Assembly (NCBI RefSeq): GCF_014850955.1
Contig: NZ_JACXSS010000001.1
Location: forward strand, 2,294,001 to 2,358,000
Length of the DNA: 64,000 nt
Origin: Methylomonas albis
GTDB lineage: Bacteria > Pseudomonadota > Gammaproteobacteria > Methylococcales > Methylomonadaceae
Direction of reading: 5' to 3'
The translations under genes and the position numbers were made by a program. Numbering within the stretch: the first letter of the stretch is position 1; every line of letters begins with the position of its first letter. The notes under the pieces are model-generated. The model was not told where the DNA came from. It made no database searches and was given only the letters and a program-made list of their open reading frames with translations. This document shows positions 33,115-42,988 of this stretch, piece after piece.

Positions 33115-34392
33115 ATGTCGCAATGTGAACGCTTCGATGCTGCAGTGATTGGTGGCGGGCCCGCTGGAACCAGCGCGGCAATCATGTTAGCCAAGGCAGG
33201 CAAGCGCGTGGTTTTATTCGAGCGTTCGCGTTTCCCCCGCTTTCAGATAGGAGAATCTTTGTTGCCGGCTTGCTGGGAAATCTGGCGGCGACTGGGCGTC
33301 ACCGAAAAAATTGAAGCCGAGGGTTTTACGGTAAAACAGGGTGCCAATTTTGGCATGTTCAACCAAAAACCCGATGTTTTGCTGCTGACCGCCGAATATC
33401 CAGGGTATTTCGAACGGCCGTATACCTATCACGTCGAACGCGCTCGCTTCGATGAAATCCTGCTGGAGCACGCAGCCGAATGCGGTGTTGACGTACGTCG
33501 CGAATGGTCGGTCGCAGACATATTATTCGATGGCGAACAAGCCATTGGCGTCAGCGCCGGGAAAAATGCTACGACACCCTTGCCTATTCATGCATCGGTA
33601 GTGATAGACGCATCCGGCCGGGAATCCATGATCGCCCGCAAACTGAACTGGCGCCGCCCCTTACCCGAACTGAATAAAATCGCCCATTTCGCGCATTTTA
33701 AAGGTGGCTTTCGTCGTAATCCTCACGGATTTATCAATTTTGGCGAGGTGATGGACGGTTCGGTGACGACTGACATCCATACCATTGATGGCGGTTGGGT
33801 TTGGTATATCCCGTTAAGGAACAATATCACCAGCGTCGGCGTGGTATTGGACAGCCGTTTTGCGAAAAGCCTGGGCGATTCTCCGCAGCTGCGCTTCGAG
33901 AAAGCTATCGCGAGTTGTGCTTGTGTGCGCGAATGGCTTGAAGGGGCTGAGCAAGCCATGGAAGTCAAAACTATTGCTTCGATTGGTTATATGAATGAGC
34001 GTTTTCACGGCGACGGCTTTGTGTTGGTCGGCGATGCCTCGATGTTTGTCGACCCGGTGTTTTCGGCCGGCGTGACGCTGGCAATGCGCGGAGGCGTTTA
34101 CGCAGCCGATGCGATTTTGGACGGTTTCGCTCATGGCGATTTAAGCGCTGATCGATTGAGTGCTTACGAGGAACGTATTCGAGAGCCGATGGGACGGATT
34201 TTTCATATGATTTATAACTGGTATCGGATTCTGGAACAAAAAGACGCCAATAATATTATCCTGCGCTCCCGACAAAGCCCTATGCTCCGCGAGCGCTTCA
34301 TTGTGTTGCTCTCCGGCGGCTACGATAAAGTCAGCATGAAGCAGATACTGGAGGCAGCAGAGGAGCCCGAGTCGACTTATTTGATTTCTTGA
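33115..34392 (+). CDS. flavin-dependent halogenase
   Basis: 425 residues. FAD-binding GGGPAGTSAA (12-21) and FERSRFPRFQIGESLLP are followed by both family markers: WVWYIP (228-233; W-x-W-x-I-P) and FVDPVFSAG (311-319; F-x-x-P-x-x-S-x-G). Lys74 in the GFTVKQGANF segment fits the lysine that carries the chloramine/hypohalous intermediate. These features separate halogenases from plain FAD monooxygenases. Length fits the PltA/CmlS type, which act on carrier-bound or aromatic substrates. Aryl polyene and related clusters often include a halogenase, and a truncated APE operon lies 27 kb away, so an aromatic head group on the pigment is a reasonable but unproven substrate. Confidence 0.85.
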   Translation: MSQCERFDAAVIGGGPAGTSAAIMLAKAGKRVVLFERSRFPRFQIGESLLPACWEIWRRLGVTEKIEAEGFTVKQGANFGMFNQKPDVLLLTAEYPGYFERPYTYHVERARFDEILLEHAAECGVDVRREWSVADILFDGEQAIGVSAGKNATTPLPIHASVVIDASGRESMIARKLNWRRPLPELNKIAHFAHFKGGFRRNPHGFINFGEVMDGSVTTDIHTIDGGWVWYIPLRNNITSVGVVLDSRFAKSLGDSPQLRFEKAIASCACVREWLEGAEQAMEVKTIASIGYMNERFHGDGFVLVGDASMFVDPVFSAGVTLAMRGGVYAADAILDGFAHGDLSADRLSAYEERIREPMGRIFHMIYNWYRILEQKDANNIILRSRQSPMLRERFIVLLSGGYDKVSMKQILEAAEEPESTYLIS

Positions 34393-34983
34393 GCCGAATT
34401 CCCGAATCGTTACGGGTGACGTTTAGAACCTGATGGTTCGGCTATCACCAGGGACATAAAGCCACCTCGTACTTACAGACCTAAAACGTATCAATCGGGA
34501 TAGCTTGAGGTCATCAATGCCATCATTCAATAACAAAGTGAATATGTCGACTATTCTGACACCAATATGGGCCAAGAAAATGCGGCATCGACCTAGCTAT
34601 ACTTGAAGCAGGGCTAGGCAAAAAATGTGTGGCTGCCGTTGTTCAGAATATCGACAGCCAAACCGCGCTGCAAATTTATACCTGTCAGCATCTACACGAC
34701 ACGGCTATCGACAAGTTGCCGGTGGCCATACACCCCTGATGCTGCAAATATTGCTAGATCAAGGACCAGTCAATGCTATCAGGATATTGCAAAAGGTCTT
34801 GTTGGCCCATGGCAAACACGTCGGCAAAATCGATGGTCATTGTGGCTGCCTCACTATGCTGGCTGCAAAATCTGTTTGGGATGACATCGGCGTCGATCTG
34901 CTTAAGATCTTGAATAAGCGCTACGCCATATTATGTAAGAGCCATAATGAGCATCATGAAACGCCACACGAGCAGACCCAATT
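34393..34983. other. 590-bp region before the hyf-like operon
   Basis: No convincing gene. Open frames here (for example 34625-34987 and a fragment reading CGIDLAILEAGLGKKCVAAV near 34575-34738) are short, unstarted and unlike any family I recognise; one may be a decayed gene. The promoter of the complex operon should be within this stretch. Confidence 0.4.
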
Positions 34984-37110
34984 ATGATTTTAGATTTAGC
35001 GTACCTTGCTGTTTTACTTAGCTTTGCTTCCGGATTACTGGCGTTGATGAGCAATCAACGCGGCATGCTAATCGAGTTGAGTCAGCATTACTTTGCCAAA
35101 TTTCCAGACAGTCAACGCCATCAAACCTTGTTGGATAACACCTTTACCGAGAGCCGTTATCCCGGCCTATTAAGGCAGGCGGTATTTGCCTTATTAAGTT
35201 TGTCGGGTATTTTTGCCGTGCTAGCGGGGTTGGCGGTGTTGATTAGTCAACAGGCAATAACCGACCAAATCCCTTTAGGTTTGCCCTGGCTACCCTGGCA
35301 TGTGCGGTTTGATGGGCTGTCGGGGTTTTTCTTTCTGATCATTGGCATTGCCGTCATCGCCGTCAGCCTGTATGGGCCGGCGTATGTCAGTGCTTACCAG
35401 GAGCATCAGCATCCGTTTGCCATGTTGGGTTTGTTCACCGGATTATTCGTGGCCGGCATGATGCTGGTCCTCTTGGCTGATGATGCTTTCTTTTTCATGA
35501 TTGCCTGGGAATTGATGTCGGTTGCCAGTTATTTTTTAGTGGCGTTTCAGCATGAACATGCCGCCAATCGTCGCGCGGCATTTGTTTACCTATTGATGGC
35601 GGAAGTCGGTGCCTTGGCGATTATTTTGGGCTTTGGGGTGTTAGCGAGTTTTGCCGACGGGTTTACCTTTGACGCCTTGCGCCAGGCCACATTGTCATCA
35701 AGCTGGGCGAGTATTGCCTTTATGTTGGCCTTGCTGGGTTTTGGCATGAAAGCTGGCTTGGTGCCAGTGCATGTCTGGCTGCCGGAAGCCCACCCTGTTG
35801 CGCCTTCGCATATCTCTGCATTGATGAGTGGCGTGATGCTGAAAGTGGCCGTCTATGGCTTGATCCGCTTTTGTTTTGATTTGCTCAGTGAAGTGCAATG
35901 GCAATGGGGCGTGGTGTTATTGGTGCTGGGTACGATCTCGGCATTGGGCGGCATTTTGTACGCCATGATGCAACCCAATTTAAAGCGCTTGCTGGCTTAC
36001 AGTTCGGTAGAAAACATCGGCATCATTTTCATGGTGCTGGGCTTGGCTATGATATTTATGGCTAATGGGCATCCACAACTGGCCGCTTTGGGTTTTCTGG
36101 CTGCGCTGTTTCACGCCTTTAACCACGCGTTGTTCAAGAGCCTGTTGTTTCTCTGTGCGGGGATACTGCAGCATCAAACCCACGATTTGAATATCGATAC
36201 CATGGGTGGTCTGATCAAACGTATGCCTAAGACCAGCTTTCTGTTTTTGGTGGGCTGCATGAGTATTTCCTCATTGCCGTTATTTAATGGCTTCGTCTCG
36301 GAATGGCTGGCTTTCCAGACAGCATTGCAGGTTGATGTATTGGATAACGGCGTATTGCGCAGCTTGATCCCGGTGTCGGCCGCAGCCTTGGCATTAACCG
36401 CAGCGCTGGCTGCGGCCTGTTTTGTCAAAGTATTCGGGATGATTTTTCTTGGTCTACCGCGTTCGCGCAACAGCGAAAAAGCCCACGAAGTAACGGATAA
36501 AACCATGTTGGCCGGCCCGACATTGTTAGCGGGGCTCTGTTTTTTCTTCGGGATTTTTCCCAGCTTGATCATCAATTTGCTCAATGACGTTGCAAGCCAG
36601 TTGCTCGGCCAATCTCTGCCCAATGATACGGCGCTGGGCTGGTTGTGGCTGGCGCCGGTTTCTGCGCACAAGGCCTCTTACGCTCCGCCTTTGGTGTTGA
36701 TTGGCGTACTGATCGCCGGCTGCATCAGCTTCTGGTATTTGCGCCGTAACCCGGAACTGAAAACCATGCGCCGTTCGGCGGCCTGGGATTGCGGGTTTGG
36801 CGGCCTAACACCGCGCATGCAATACAGCTGCAGCGCTTTCACTATGCCGTTTCGACGTATTTTTGCCAAAGTCTGGCTGATAGACGAACAAATCAAAAAA
36901 GACATTCAAGGTGCCATGCAGATGGACGTGGCTGCCATACATTATCAATTGCAGGTTCAGGATCACAGTTGGCCGTTGTTGTACCAGCCGATTGCGCAGG
37001 GCGTAAATAAACTAGCTAAGCAGGTGGGTCGTATTCAAACCGGAAATATCCGCGTTTACCTGGGATATTCGTTTGCCACGTTAATTCTTATGTTGTGGGT
37101 GATCAGCTGA
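34984..37110 (+). CDS. HyfB/HycC-like proton-pumping membrane subunit (NuoL type)
   Basis: 708 residues, mostly membrane helices. The antiporter-like core shows GLFVAGMMLVLLADDAFFFMIAWELMSVASY, FGMKAGLVPVHVWLPEAHP (conserved Lys in the helix), LLAYSSVENIGI (Lys-R-L-L-A-Y-S-S-x-E) and the AFNHALFKSLLFL stretch. It is the largest membrane subunit of hydrogenase-4 and related complexes, and is homologous to NuoL of complex I. First gene of six with start/stop overlaps. Confidence 0.92.
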   Translation: MILDLAYLAVLLSFASGLLALMSNQRGMLIELSQHYFAKFPDSQRHQTLLDNTFTESRYPGLLRQAVFALLSLSGIFAVLAGLAVLISQQAITDQIPLGLPWLPWHVRFDGLSGFFFLIIGIAVIAVSLYGPAYVSAYQEHQHPFAMLGLFTGLFVAGMMLVLLADDAFFFMIAWELMSVASYFLVAFQHEHAANRRAAFVYLLMAEVGALAIILGFGVLASFADGFTFDALRQATLSSSWASIAFMLALLGFGMKAGLVPVHVWLPEAHPVAPSHISALMSGVMLKVAVYGLIRFCFDLLSEVQWQWGVVLLVLGTISALGGILYAMMQPNLKRLLAYSSVENIGIIFMVLGLAMIFMANGHPQLAALGFLAALFHAFNHALFKSLLFLCAGILQHQTHDLNIDTMGGLIKRMPKTSFLFLVGCMSISSLPLFNGFVSEWLAFQTALQVDVLDNGVLRSLIPVSAAALALTAALAAACFVKVFGMIFLGLPRSRNSEKAHEVTDKTMLAGPTLLAGLCFFFGIFPSLIINLLNDVASQLLGQSLPNDTALGWLWLAPVSAHKASYAPPLVLIGVLIAGCISFWYLRRNPELKTMRRSAAWDCGFGGLTPRMQYSCSAFTMPFRRIFAKVWLIDEQIKKDIQGAMQMDVAAIHYQLQVQDHSWPLLYQPIAQGVNKLAKQVGRIQTGNIRVYLGYSFATLILMLWVIS

Positions 37111-38054
37111 TGAACTGGTTCGTTGCCGTTTTACAAACCTTGCTATTTGTCATGCTGGCGCCCTTGCTGGCCGGCTGGCTGAAGTGGTGCAAATGCCATT
37201 TGCAAAATCGCAAAGCGCCCTCGTTACTGCAGCCGTACCGGGATTTGCTTAAGTTGACCCGCAAGCAGCCGGTAGTAGCGGAACATGCTTCGTGGATTTT
37301 TACTCGCGCCCCGTACATCATTTTTTCGGCAATGGTGCTAGCCGCTACGGTAGTGCCGTTGATTGCGGTGGATTTACCCACCGCAGCCAGTGCCGATGTG
37401 ATTGTGCTGGTCGGTTTCTTTGCTTTTGCCCGTTTTTTTCTAGCGCTCGCCGGTCTGGATATAGGCACCGCCTTCGGCGGTATGGGGTCGTCGCGGGAAA
37501 TGACCATTTCCTCATTAGCCGAACCGGCGATGTTGATGGCGGTTTTCACCCTGACCATGACTGCATCGACCACTAATTTATCGTTTGCGATAGAACATGT
37601 ACTCAATGAAGGTCTGGTTTTGCGGCCTTCGTTTGTATTTGCTTTATTTGCCCTGGTCCTGGTGGCCGTTGCCGAAACCGGGCGTATTCCGGTCGATAAT
37701 CCCGCGACGCATCTGGAGCTGACCATGATTCACGAAGCGATGATACTCGAATACAGCGGCCGGCATCTGGCGCTGATCGAATGGGCTAGTCAATTGAAGC
37801 TGATGCTGTACGGCGTGCTGATTGCCAATATCTTTTTCCCTTGGGGCATCGCGCAAAGTTTCTCTCTTGAAGCGTTGGGCTATGGCTTACTGGCGATCAT
37901 CGGTAAGCTGTTGGTGTTGTCGGTGATTCTGGCAATCTCCGAAACCTTGGTGGCGAAAATGCGTTTATTCCGCGTCCAGGAATATCTCAGCTTTGCTTAT
38001 TTGCTGGGACTGCTGGGTATGTTGAGCCACATCATTCTGGAGGCGTCACGCTAA
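37110..38054 (+). CDS. HyfC/NuoH-like membrane subunit
   Basis: 314 residues from the ATG at 37110 that overlaps the hyfB stop (TGATG). NuoH-type signatures: LLQPYRDLLKLTRK near residue 42, FGGMGSSREM, ETGRIPVDNPATHLELTMIHEAMILEYSGRHLAL. The E-x-x-R-x-P-x-D stretch and following acidic residues form the quinone/proton-channel entry in complex I. This subunit links the peripheral arm to the membrane arm. Confidence 0.93.
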   Translation: MNWFVAVLQTLLFVMLAPLLAGWLKWCKCHLQNRKAPSLLQPYRDLLKLTRKQPVVAEHASWIFTRAPYIIFSAMVLAATVVPLIAVDLPTAASADVIVLVGFFAFARFFLALAGLDIGTAFGGMGSSREMTISSLAEPAMLMAVFTLTMTASTTNLSFAIEHVLNEGLVLRPSFVFALFALVLVAVAETGRIPVDNPATHLELTMIHEAMILEYSGRHLALIEWASQLKLMLYGVLIANIFFPWGIAQSFSLEALGYGLLAIIGKLLVLSVILAISETLVAKMRLFRVQEYLSFAYLLGLLGMLSHIILEASR

Positions 38055-38731
38055 TGAATATCGAACAACAGGATTTTTATACCCAGGCCATTTTGTCGAT
38101 GGCTGCCTTGGTGGGGTTGACGTCTTTTCTGATGTTGGGGCAGGGGCGCTTGTTGCGACTGATATTCGTGTTTGCCGTACAGGGTTTGTTGCTGACCCTG
38201 ACCACCGCGCTGGCGGCCTACAGCCTCAATAATCACCATTTGTATATTTCGGCGGTACTGACTTTCGTTTTGAAAGTGGTTTTCATCCCCTGGATGTTAA
38301 GGCGGCAAGTGTTGCAAATGAACATGCACCGCGATGTGGAAGCCTTAAAGAACAATACGGCGGTGATGCTGGGTGGTGCCAGTTTGATGGTGTTCAGCTA
38401 TTACGTGCTGCATCCGATTGTGCAAACCTCGTCGACGATCATGGTAAATGCGCTGGCGGTCAGTCTTTCAGTGGTGTTGCTGGGGATGTTGTTAATGATT
38501 TCCCATCGTCAGGCCGTAGCGCATGTGGTGGGCTTTATGTCGATAGAAAACGGTTTGTTCTTTGCCGCGATTGTCGCTACCAAGGGCATGCCCATGGTGG
38601 TAGAGCTGGGAGTGGCCTTTGACGTGCTGGTAGCGGCAGTGCTGTTTGGCATCTTTTTCTTTCATATACGTACCAGTATCGATTCGCTGGATGTTGACCG
38701 GCTAAACCGCTTACATGAGGTGGATCAATGA
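38054..38731 (+). CDS. HyfE-like membrane subunit
   Basis: 225 residues with about seven hydrophobic helices, including VLTFVLKVVFIPWML (conserved Lys) and FMSIENGLFFAAI. HyfE combines features of NuoK. One-base overlap with hyfC and 4-bp overlap with hyfF place it in the operon. Confidence 0.9.
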   Translation: MNIEQQDFYTQAILSMAALVGLTSFLMLGQGRLLRLIFVFAVQGLLLTLTTALAAYSLNNHHLYISAVLTFVLKVVFIPWMLRRQVLQMNMHRDVEALKNNTAVMLGGASLMVFSYYVLHPIVQTSSTIMVNALAVSLSVVLLGMLLMISHRQAVAHVVGFMSIENGLFFAAIVATKGMPMVVELGVAFDVLVAAVLFGIFFFHIRTSIDSLDVDRLNRLHEVDQ

Positions 38732-40191
38732 TTGCCGCCTATTTGTTATTGCTGATTCCTTTTGTCGGCATCGTCTTTTTTGCATTTCCCATCCACAAAA
38801 TTGACACCGGTAAAGTGAATATCTGGTTCAACGGCATCAGCCTATTGGCGACTATCTGGCTGGCGGTCAAAGTGCTTAATGTGGGCAGCATTTTTTCCAC
38901 CGGCTTGGCCTTTATGGTCGACTCGTTTAATGTCTACCTGATCGTGCTGACGGCGTTTATCGGTTTTACCACCGCGATATTCTCCGCGCCTTATATGGAA
39001 CACGAAAAACAACTGGGCCGGCTCACGGAAAGACGCTTGAGGTTGTATTACTCGATGTATCAAGGCTTTATGTTGGCGATGTATCTGGTGTTGACCACCA
39101 ATAATATGGGGGTAATGTGGGTGGCGATGGAAGGCGCGACGCTGGCGACGGTGTTGCTGGTCAGTTTGTATCGCACGCCGGAGTCCATCGAAGCGGCCTG
39201 GAAGTATTTCATTCTCTGCGGCGTCGGCATTGCCCAGGCCTTGTTCGGTACCATTTTGCTGTATTACGCCGCGGTACAAATCGGCGATGGCGAAAATGCC
39301 TTGCTCTGGTCGGTGCTATATCAAAATGCCGATAAATTGAACCCGGAAATTCTGGAAATTGCTTTTGTATTTTTGTTGATCGGTTACGGCACCAAAATTG
39401 GTCTGGTACCTTTACATAACTGGTTGCCGGATGCGCATTCCGAAGGCCCGACCCCCATGTCAGCGGTGCTATCCGGCTTGTTGTTGAACGATGCTTTGTA
39501 TGCGGTGGTCCGTAACAAAATGCTGGTTGATGGCGCGACGCATACCAATATGGCCGGTCTGCTGATGATGGGTTTTGGCCTGTTGTCGTTTTTGGTGGCA
39601 GCCTTATTTTTACATCGTCAAAAAGACATCAAACGCTTGTTCAGCTATTCATCCATCGAACACATGGGCATCATGACATTTGCCTTTGGCATGGGCGGGC
39701 CCTTGGCGACGTTTGCGGCGTTGCTGCACATGACGGTGCATTCGCTGACCAAATCGGCAATTTTCGTTACCGTCGGCCATGCCTCGCAATTGGCCGGTAC
39801 GCAAAGCATGGAAAAAATACGCGGCTTGATCAGAACCCAGCCCAAAATTGGCTGGGGCTTGCTAATCGGTACGGTAGCGATAGCCGGCTTCCCGCCGTTT
39901 GGCGTGTTTACCAGCGAATTTCTGGTGTTGCTGGCGACCATGCACAATTATCCCTGGTTGGCGCCGTTGCTGTTGTTGGGCATCGGTATCGCCTTCGCCG
40001 GTTTATTCAGACACATCCAACCTATGGTTTACGGTGAACAGCCCGCAGGGCAAATGCCGGTCAAGGCTAACTTATGGCCGGTGATGATTCACTTGGCTTT
40101 GGTCTTGTGGTTGGGTTTGGCGATTCCCGGTTTTCTGGCTAACTGGTTTTCACAGGCGACCCTATTGATCTCCGGGAGTACGCCGTTATGA
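38728..40191 (+). CDS. HyfF-like proton-pumping membrane subunit (NuoN/M type)
   Basis: 487 residues, antiporter-like. LLVSLYRTPESIEAAWKYFILCGVGIA, YGTKIGLVPLHNWLPDAHSEGP (Lys), LFSYSSIEHMGIM, and LHMTVHSLTKSAIFV give the paired Lys/His channel pattern. It is the second antiporter-type subunit of the complex and would pump protons or Na+. Stop overlaps the hyfG start. Confidence 0.92.
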   Translation: MIAAYLLLLIPFVGIVFFAFPIHKIDTGKVNIWFNGISLLATIWLAVKVLNVGSIFSTGLAFMVDSFNVYLIVLTAFIGFTTAIFSAPYMEHEKQLGRLTERRLRLYYSMYQGFMLAMYLVLTTNNMGVMWVAMEGATLATVLLVSLYRTPESIEAAWKYFILCGVGIAQALFGTILLYYAAVQIGDGENALLWSVLYQNADKLNPEILEIAFVFLLIGYGTKIGLVPLHNWLPDAHSEGPTPMSAVLSGLLLNDALYAVVRNKMLVDGATHTNMAGLLMMGFGLLSFLVAALFLHRQKDIKRLFSYSSIEHMGIMTFAFGMGGPLATFAALLHMTVHSLTKSAIFVTVGHASQLAGTQSMEKIRGLIRTQPKIGWGLLIGTVAIAGFPPFGVFTSEFLVLLATMHNYPWLAPLLLLGIGIAFAGLFRHIQPMVYGEQPAGQMPVKANLWPVMIHLALVLWLGLAIPGFLANWFSQATLLISGSTPL

Positions 40192-41771
40192 GTACTGCAA
40201 ACTGGACCGAAGAATTATTGCAGCAGCTGGGTTTGGCAGAGATTAGGCTCGAACCAGTTTTCATTGCCGGCGCTAAAACAGCTTGTTGGCAAATTGACAG
40301 CAAACACTGGCAGCAGTTTGCTGAACACGCCATCCGGCAAAAGCCGCGATGGTCGGCTGGCTGGGCGGAACAATATGACGAGCAGTTTTTTGTTAATGCG
40401 CTGTTTGAAAAGCAGGGGGCTTACCTGTTATTGCGCTGCATCGTTAACCCGTTAAAACTGGAATTGCCTAGTCAAGCCACTGTCTATCCTGCTGCCAATC
40501 GCAGTGAGCGCCATACTCAGGACATGTTTGGGATCAAATTTCTCGGCCATCCCGACAACCGTCGCTGGACCCGGCATCAAGCCTGGGGCAAACACAGTTA
40601 TCCGTTACGCAAGGATTTTCCAGTACAAGGTTCGCCGGAAGCGATTACTCCACCGGATATGGATTATCCATTCGTTAAATCGCATGGTACGGGAACCTAT
40701 GAAATCCCGGTCGGCCCGGTGCATGCGGGGATTATCGAGCCCGGCCATTTTCGCTTTCAGGCGGTCGGTGAGCTGATCCTCAATCTGGAAGAACGTTTGG
40801 GTTATGTGCATAAAGGCATCGAAAAAATTGCCGAAGGCAGAACCCCGGAATCTCTGGCGCGTTTAGCCGGACGGGTGTCCGGCGATACTACGGTCGGCCA
40901 CGCCTGGGCCGCCTGCATGGCGATGGAGCAGGCTGCCGGCGTTGAAATTCCTGAGCGTGCCGCGTTGATCCGCGGTATCTTGGCCGAGCGCGAGCGGGTG
41001 GCCAATCACATGGGTGACATCGGTGCGATTTGTAATGACGTGGCATTTGTCTTCGCACAAATGCAGTTCACTCGCTTGCGGGAAAACTGGTTACGAACCA
41101 ATGCTAAAGCGTTTGGGCATCGCTTATTGATGGATTGCGTGCTTCCTGGTGGCGTAAAAAACGATGTGGCTGAAGCGGATTGTGCCTTGATCAAGCGTGA
41201 CATTATTCAGTTGCGCAAAGAGCTGGCGGACATCATCACTGCCTTGGATCTGAATTCTTCCTTGGAAGACCGCTTGTACACCGCCGGATTTTTATCGGAG
41301 TCCATCGCCGCGGCATTCGGCACGGTCGGTTATGTCGGTCGGGCCAGCGGGCAGGATTTTGATGTGCGTCGCGATGCGCCTTATGCGCCTTATGACCGGG
41401 TTACGGTGAAAGTTGCTTTGGAAAATCAGGGTGATATTGCCTCCCGCTTCTGGATAAGGCACAAGGAAATCAATGCGGCATGTAAGCTTATCGAGCAGTT
41501 CATCGATTTGCTGAAGCCCGGCGAGATACTCGCCGAGTGGCAAACGCCGGTAGCCGGCAGCGAAGGCTTGGGCATTGTCGAAGGTTGGCGCGGTGAGACC
41601 TTAGCTTATGTGCGATTCGAAGCCGAGAATAAAATCTCCCGCTTCTATCCGCGTGATCCCAGCATACTCAACTGGCCAGTACTGGAAAAGTTGGTGCTGG
41701 ACAATATCGTGCCGGATTTTCCTGTCTGCAACAAATCCCTGAATGGCTCCTATTCAGGCAACGATTTATAG
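40188..41771 (+). CDS. HyfG/HycE-like large subunit without NiFe-binding cysteines (Ehr type)
   Basis: 527 residues: a NuoC-like N-terminus (to about 150) fused to a NuoD-like catalytic domain (GPVHAGIIEPGHFRF, GYVHKGIEK). In hydrogenases the nickel ligands lie in R-V-C-G-I-C and D-P-C-x-x-C. Here the first reads R229-V-S-G-D-T and the second P-D-F-P-V-C with a single Cys (514), so three of four cysteines are absent. The complex therefore cannot hold a NiFe site and is not a hydrogenase. This matches energy-converting-hydrogenase-related (Ehr) complexes, whose substrate is unknown. The neighbouring small subunit still has its Fe-S ligands. Confidence 0.9.
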   Translation: MSTANWTEELLQQLGLAEIRLEPVFIAGAKTACWQIDSKHWQQFAEHAIRQKPRWSAGWAEQYDEQFFVNALFEKQGAYLLLRCIVNPLKLELPSQATVYPAANRSERHTQDMFGIKFLGHPDNRRWTRHQAWGKHSYPLRKDFPVQGSPEAITPPDMDYPFVKSHGTGTYEIPVGPVHAGIIEPGHFRFQAVGELILNLEERLGYVHKGIEKIAEGRTPESLARLAGRVSGDTTVGHAWAACMAMEQAAGVEIPERAALIRGILAERERVANHMGDIGAICNDVAFVFAQMQFTRLRENWLRTNAKAFGHRLLMDCVLPGGVKNDVAEADCALIKRDIIQLRKELADIITALDLNSSLEDRLYTAGFLSESIAAAFGTVGYVGRASGQDFDVRRDAPYAPYDRVTVKVALENQGDIASRFWIRHKEINAACKLIEQFIDLLKPGEILAEWQTPVAGSEGLGIVEGWRGETLAYVRFEAENKISRFYPRDPSILNWPVLEKLVLDNIVPDFPVCNKSLNGSYSGNDL

Positions 41772-41780
41772 GCAAGCATC

Positions 41781-42290
41781 ATGCTGAGAATTTTTAAGAA
41801 GATCTTTTCCGTCGGTGTTATCACCGAATCGTTTAAAGAGCCAAAAGACGATGAATTGGAACAGCTAGGCATAGCCATCAAGCGCCGTATCGACAAGGAC
41901 TTTTCCGGCAGCATTGCGATACGCGAAGTGGATGCCGGTTCCTGTAACGGTTGCGAACTGGAAATTCACGCGCTAAATAATCCGTATTACGACATCGAGC
42001 GCTTTGGTATCCATTTTGTAGCCTCGCCACGCCACGCCGATGTGCTGCTGGTTACCGGGCCGGTGTCGCGGCACATGCAAACCGCGTTGTTGCGGACTTA
42101 CGAAGCCACACCCAATCCGAAATGGGTGGTCGCGGCGGGCGATTGCGCCGCTTGCGGCGGCGAGTTTGGGGTTTCCTATGCCAGTTGTGGGGCCGTGTCG
42201 AATGTTATTCCGGTTGATATGGTGATCCCAGGCTGCCCACCAACCCCTTTGGCATTGATGAAGGGTTTGATGGGCTTGTTGACGGGTTAA
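41781..42290 (+). CDS. HyfI/NuoB-like [4Fe-4S] small subunit
   Basis: 169 residues with the four-cysteine set of the proximal (N2-type) cluster: C-N-G-C in DAGSCNGCELE, Cys in GDCAACGGEFG, and Cys in VIPGCPPTPLAL. It passes electrons to or from the site at the HyfG interface. ATG lies 9 bp after the hyfG stop. It is the last gene of the operon; no hyfA/hyfH ferredoxin-like or maturation genes follow, so the electron donor is not encoded here. Confidence 0.9.
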   Translation: MLRIFKKIFSVGVITESFKEPKDDELEQLGIAIKRRIDKDFSGSIAIREVDAGSCNGCELEIHALNNPYYDIERFGIHFVASPRHADVLLVTGPVSRHMQTALLRTYEATPNPKWVVAAGDCAACGGEFGVSYASCGAVSNVIPVDMVIPGCPPTPLALMKGLMGLLTG

Positions 42291-42709
42291 AAATAGTGCC
42301 TATGTACTCTTATTTTCCATCATAGCAATCGGCTCAGACTTACTGAGATGTTTAAAAATAGGCAAGCTATGTAAGGTAATTCCAATACGAACGCTTTGAC
42401 ACTGGAATCCACATGGTTTATAGCTTGTATCCAGCGGATTGGGCTGGATTTAAACTCTGCGGTCATCTGAAGATTTCTTGTAAGGATTTTCCTGCATTAC
42501 GTGCAACTTCAGTTATAACTGCGTAATTCATACAAACCTCACCTCCACCATTTCATTGAGCCGCCCGCAGCATTCCGTGATTTTTTGATCAGGAGTGGCT
42601 AAGACCGTTACATTGAAATGGTGTCAGCATATTGAAAGTTGGCAAAGCAGCGGTTTGTCGCAGGCTGAGTAATGCGGACAGCAAGGCATCAATGTCCGGA
42701 CATTGGCTG
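42291..42709. other. gene-free stretch after the hyf-like operon
   Basis: 420 bp with no open frame of note, no clear terminator and no recognised repeat. Confidence 0.5.
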
Positions 42710-42976
42710 CTAAGCTGTGCAGCTATCGCAAACGGCCGGTGACAGAGTCAGTGGCTTTAATACCGGTGCAATTAAGGTTTGATAACTGCCGCCGCTCATT
42801 TCTTCACGCGCTTTAAAAATAGTCAGTGTCTCACTATCCACCCGCATGGTGATGCGCGACTTGTTGCCCTGTTCGGCTTGTCGTTCGGCTAAGGCTGGTA
42901 CCTGTGAAACCGGCTTGGCGTCGGCAAAGTCCATATCAGTATAGCGGTCGTACATTGGATCAGAATTGTTGTTCAT
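42710..42976 (-). pseudogene. BrnA-type antitoxin remnant
   Basis: 88 residues. The first 65 or so match the BrnA-antitoxin style (DFADAKPVSQVPALAERQ, SRITMRVDSETLTIFKARE, GGSYQTLI). The sequence then changes to an unrelated end where the ribbon-helix-helix should continue (NEALKQF-like part missing). No BrnT toxin is found nearby. It looks like a decayed solitary antitoxin. Confidence 0.6.
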
Positions 42977-42988
42977 TGCGTTGCTTAG

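Noticed and set aside
34625..34987. A 120-codon gene upstream of hyfB
   Set aside because: Composition is not protein-like (His/Cys-rich, no hydrophobic core), no ribosome site is seen, and it overlaps the hyfB start; left as unannotated sequence.
40188..41771. Annotating HyfG as an active NiFe hydrogenase large subunit
   Set aside because: Three of four nickel-ligand cysteines are replaced, so the family name hydrogenase would mislead.
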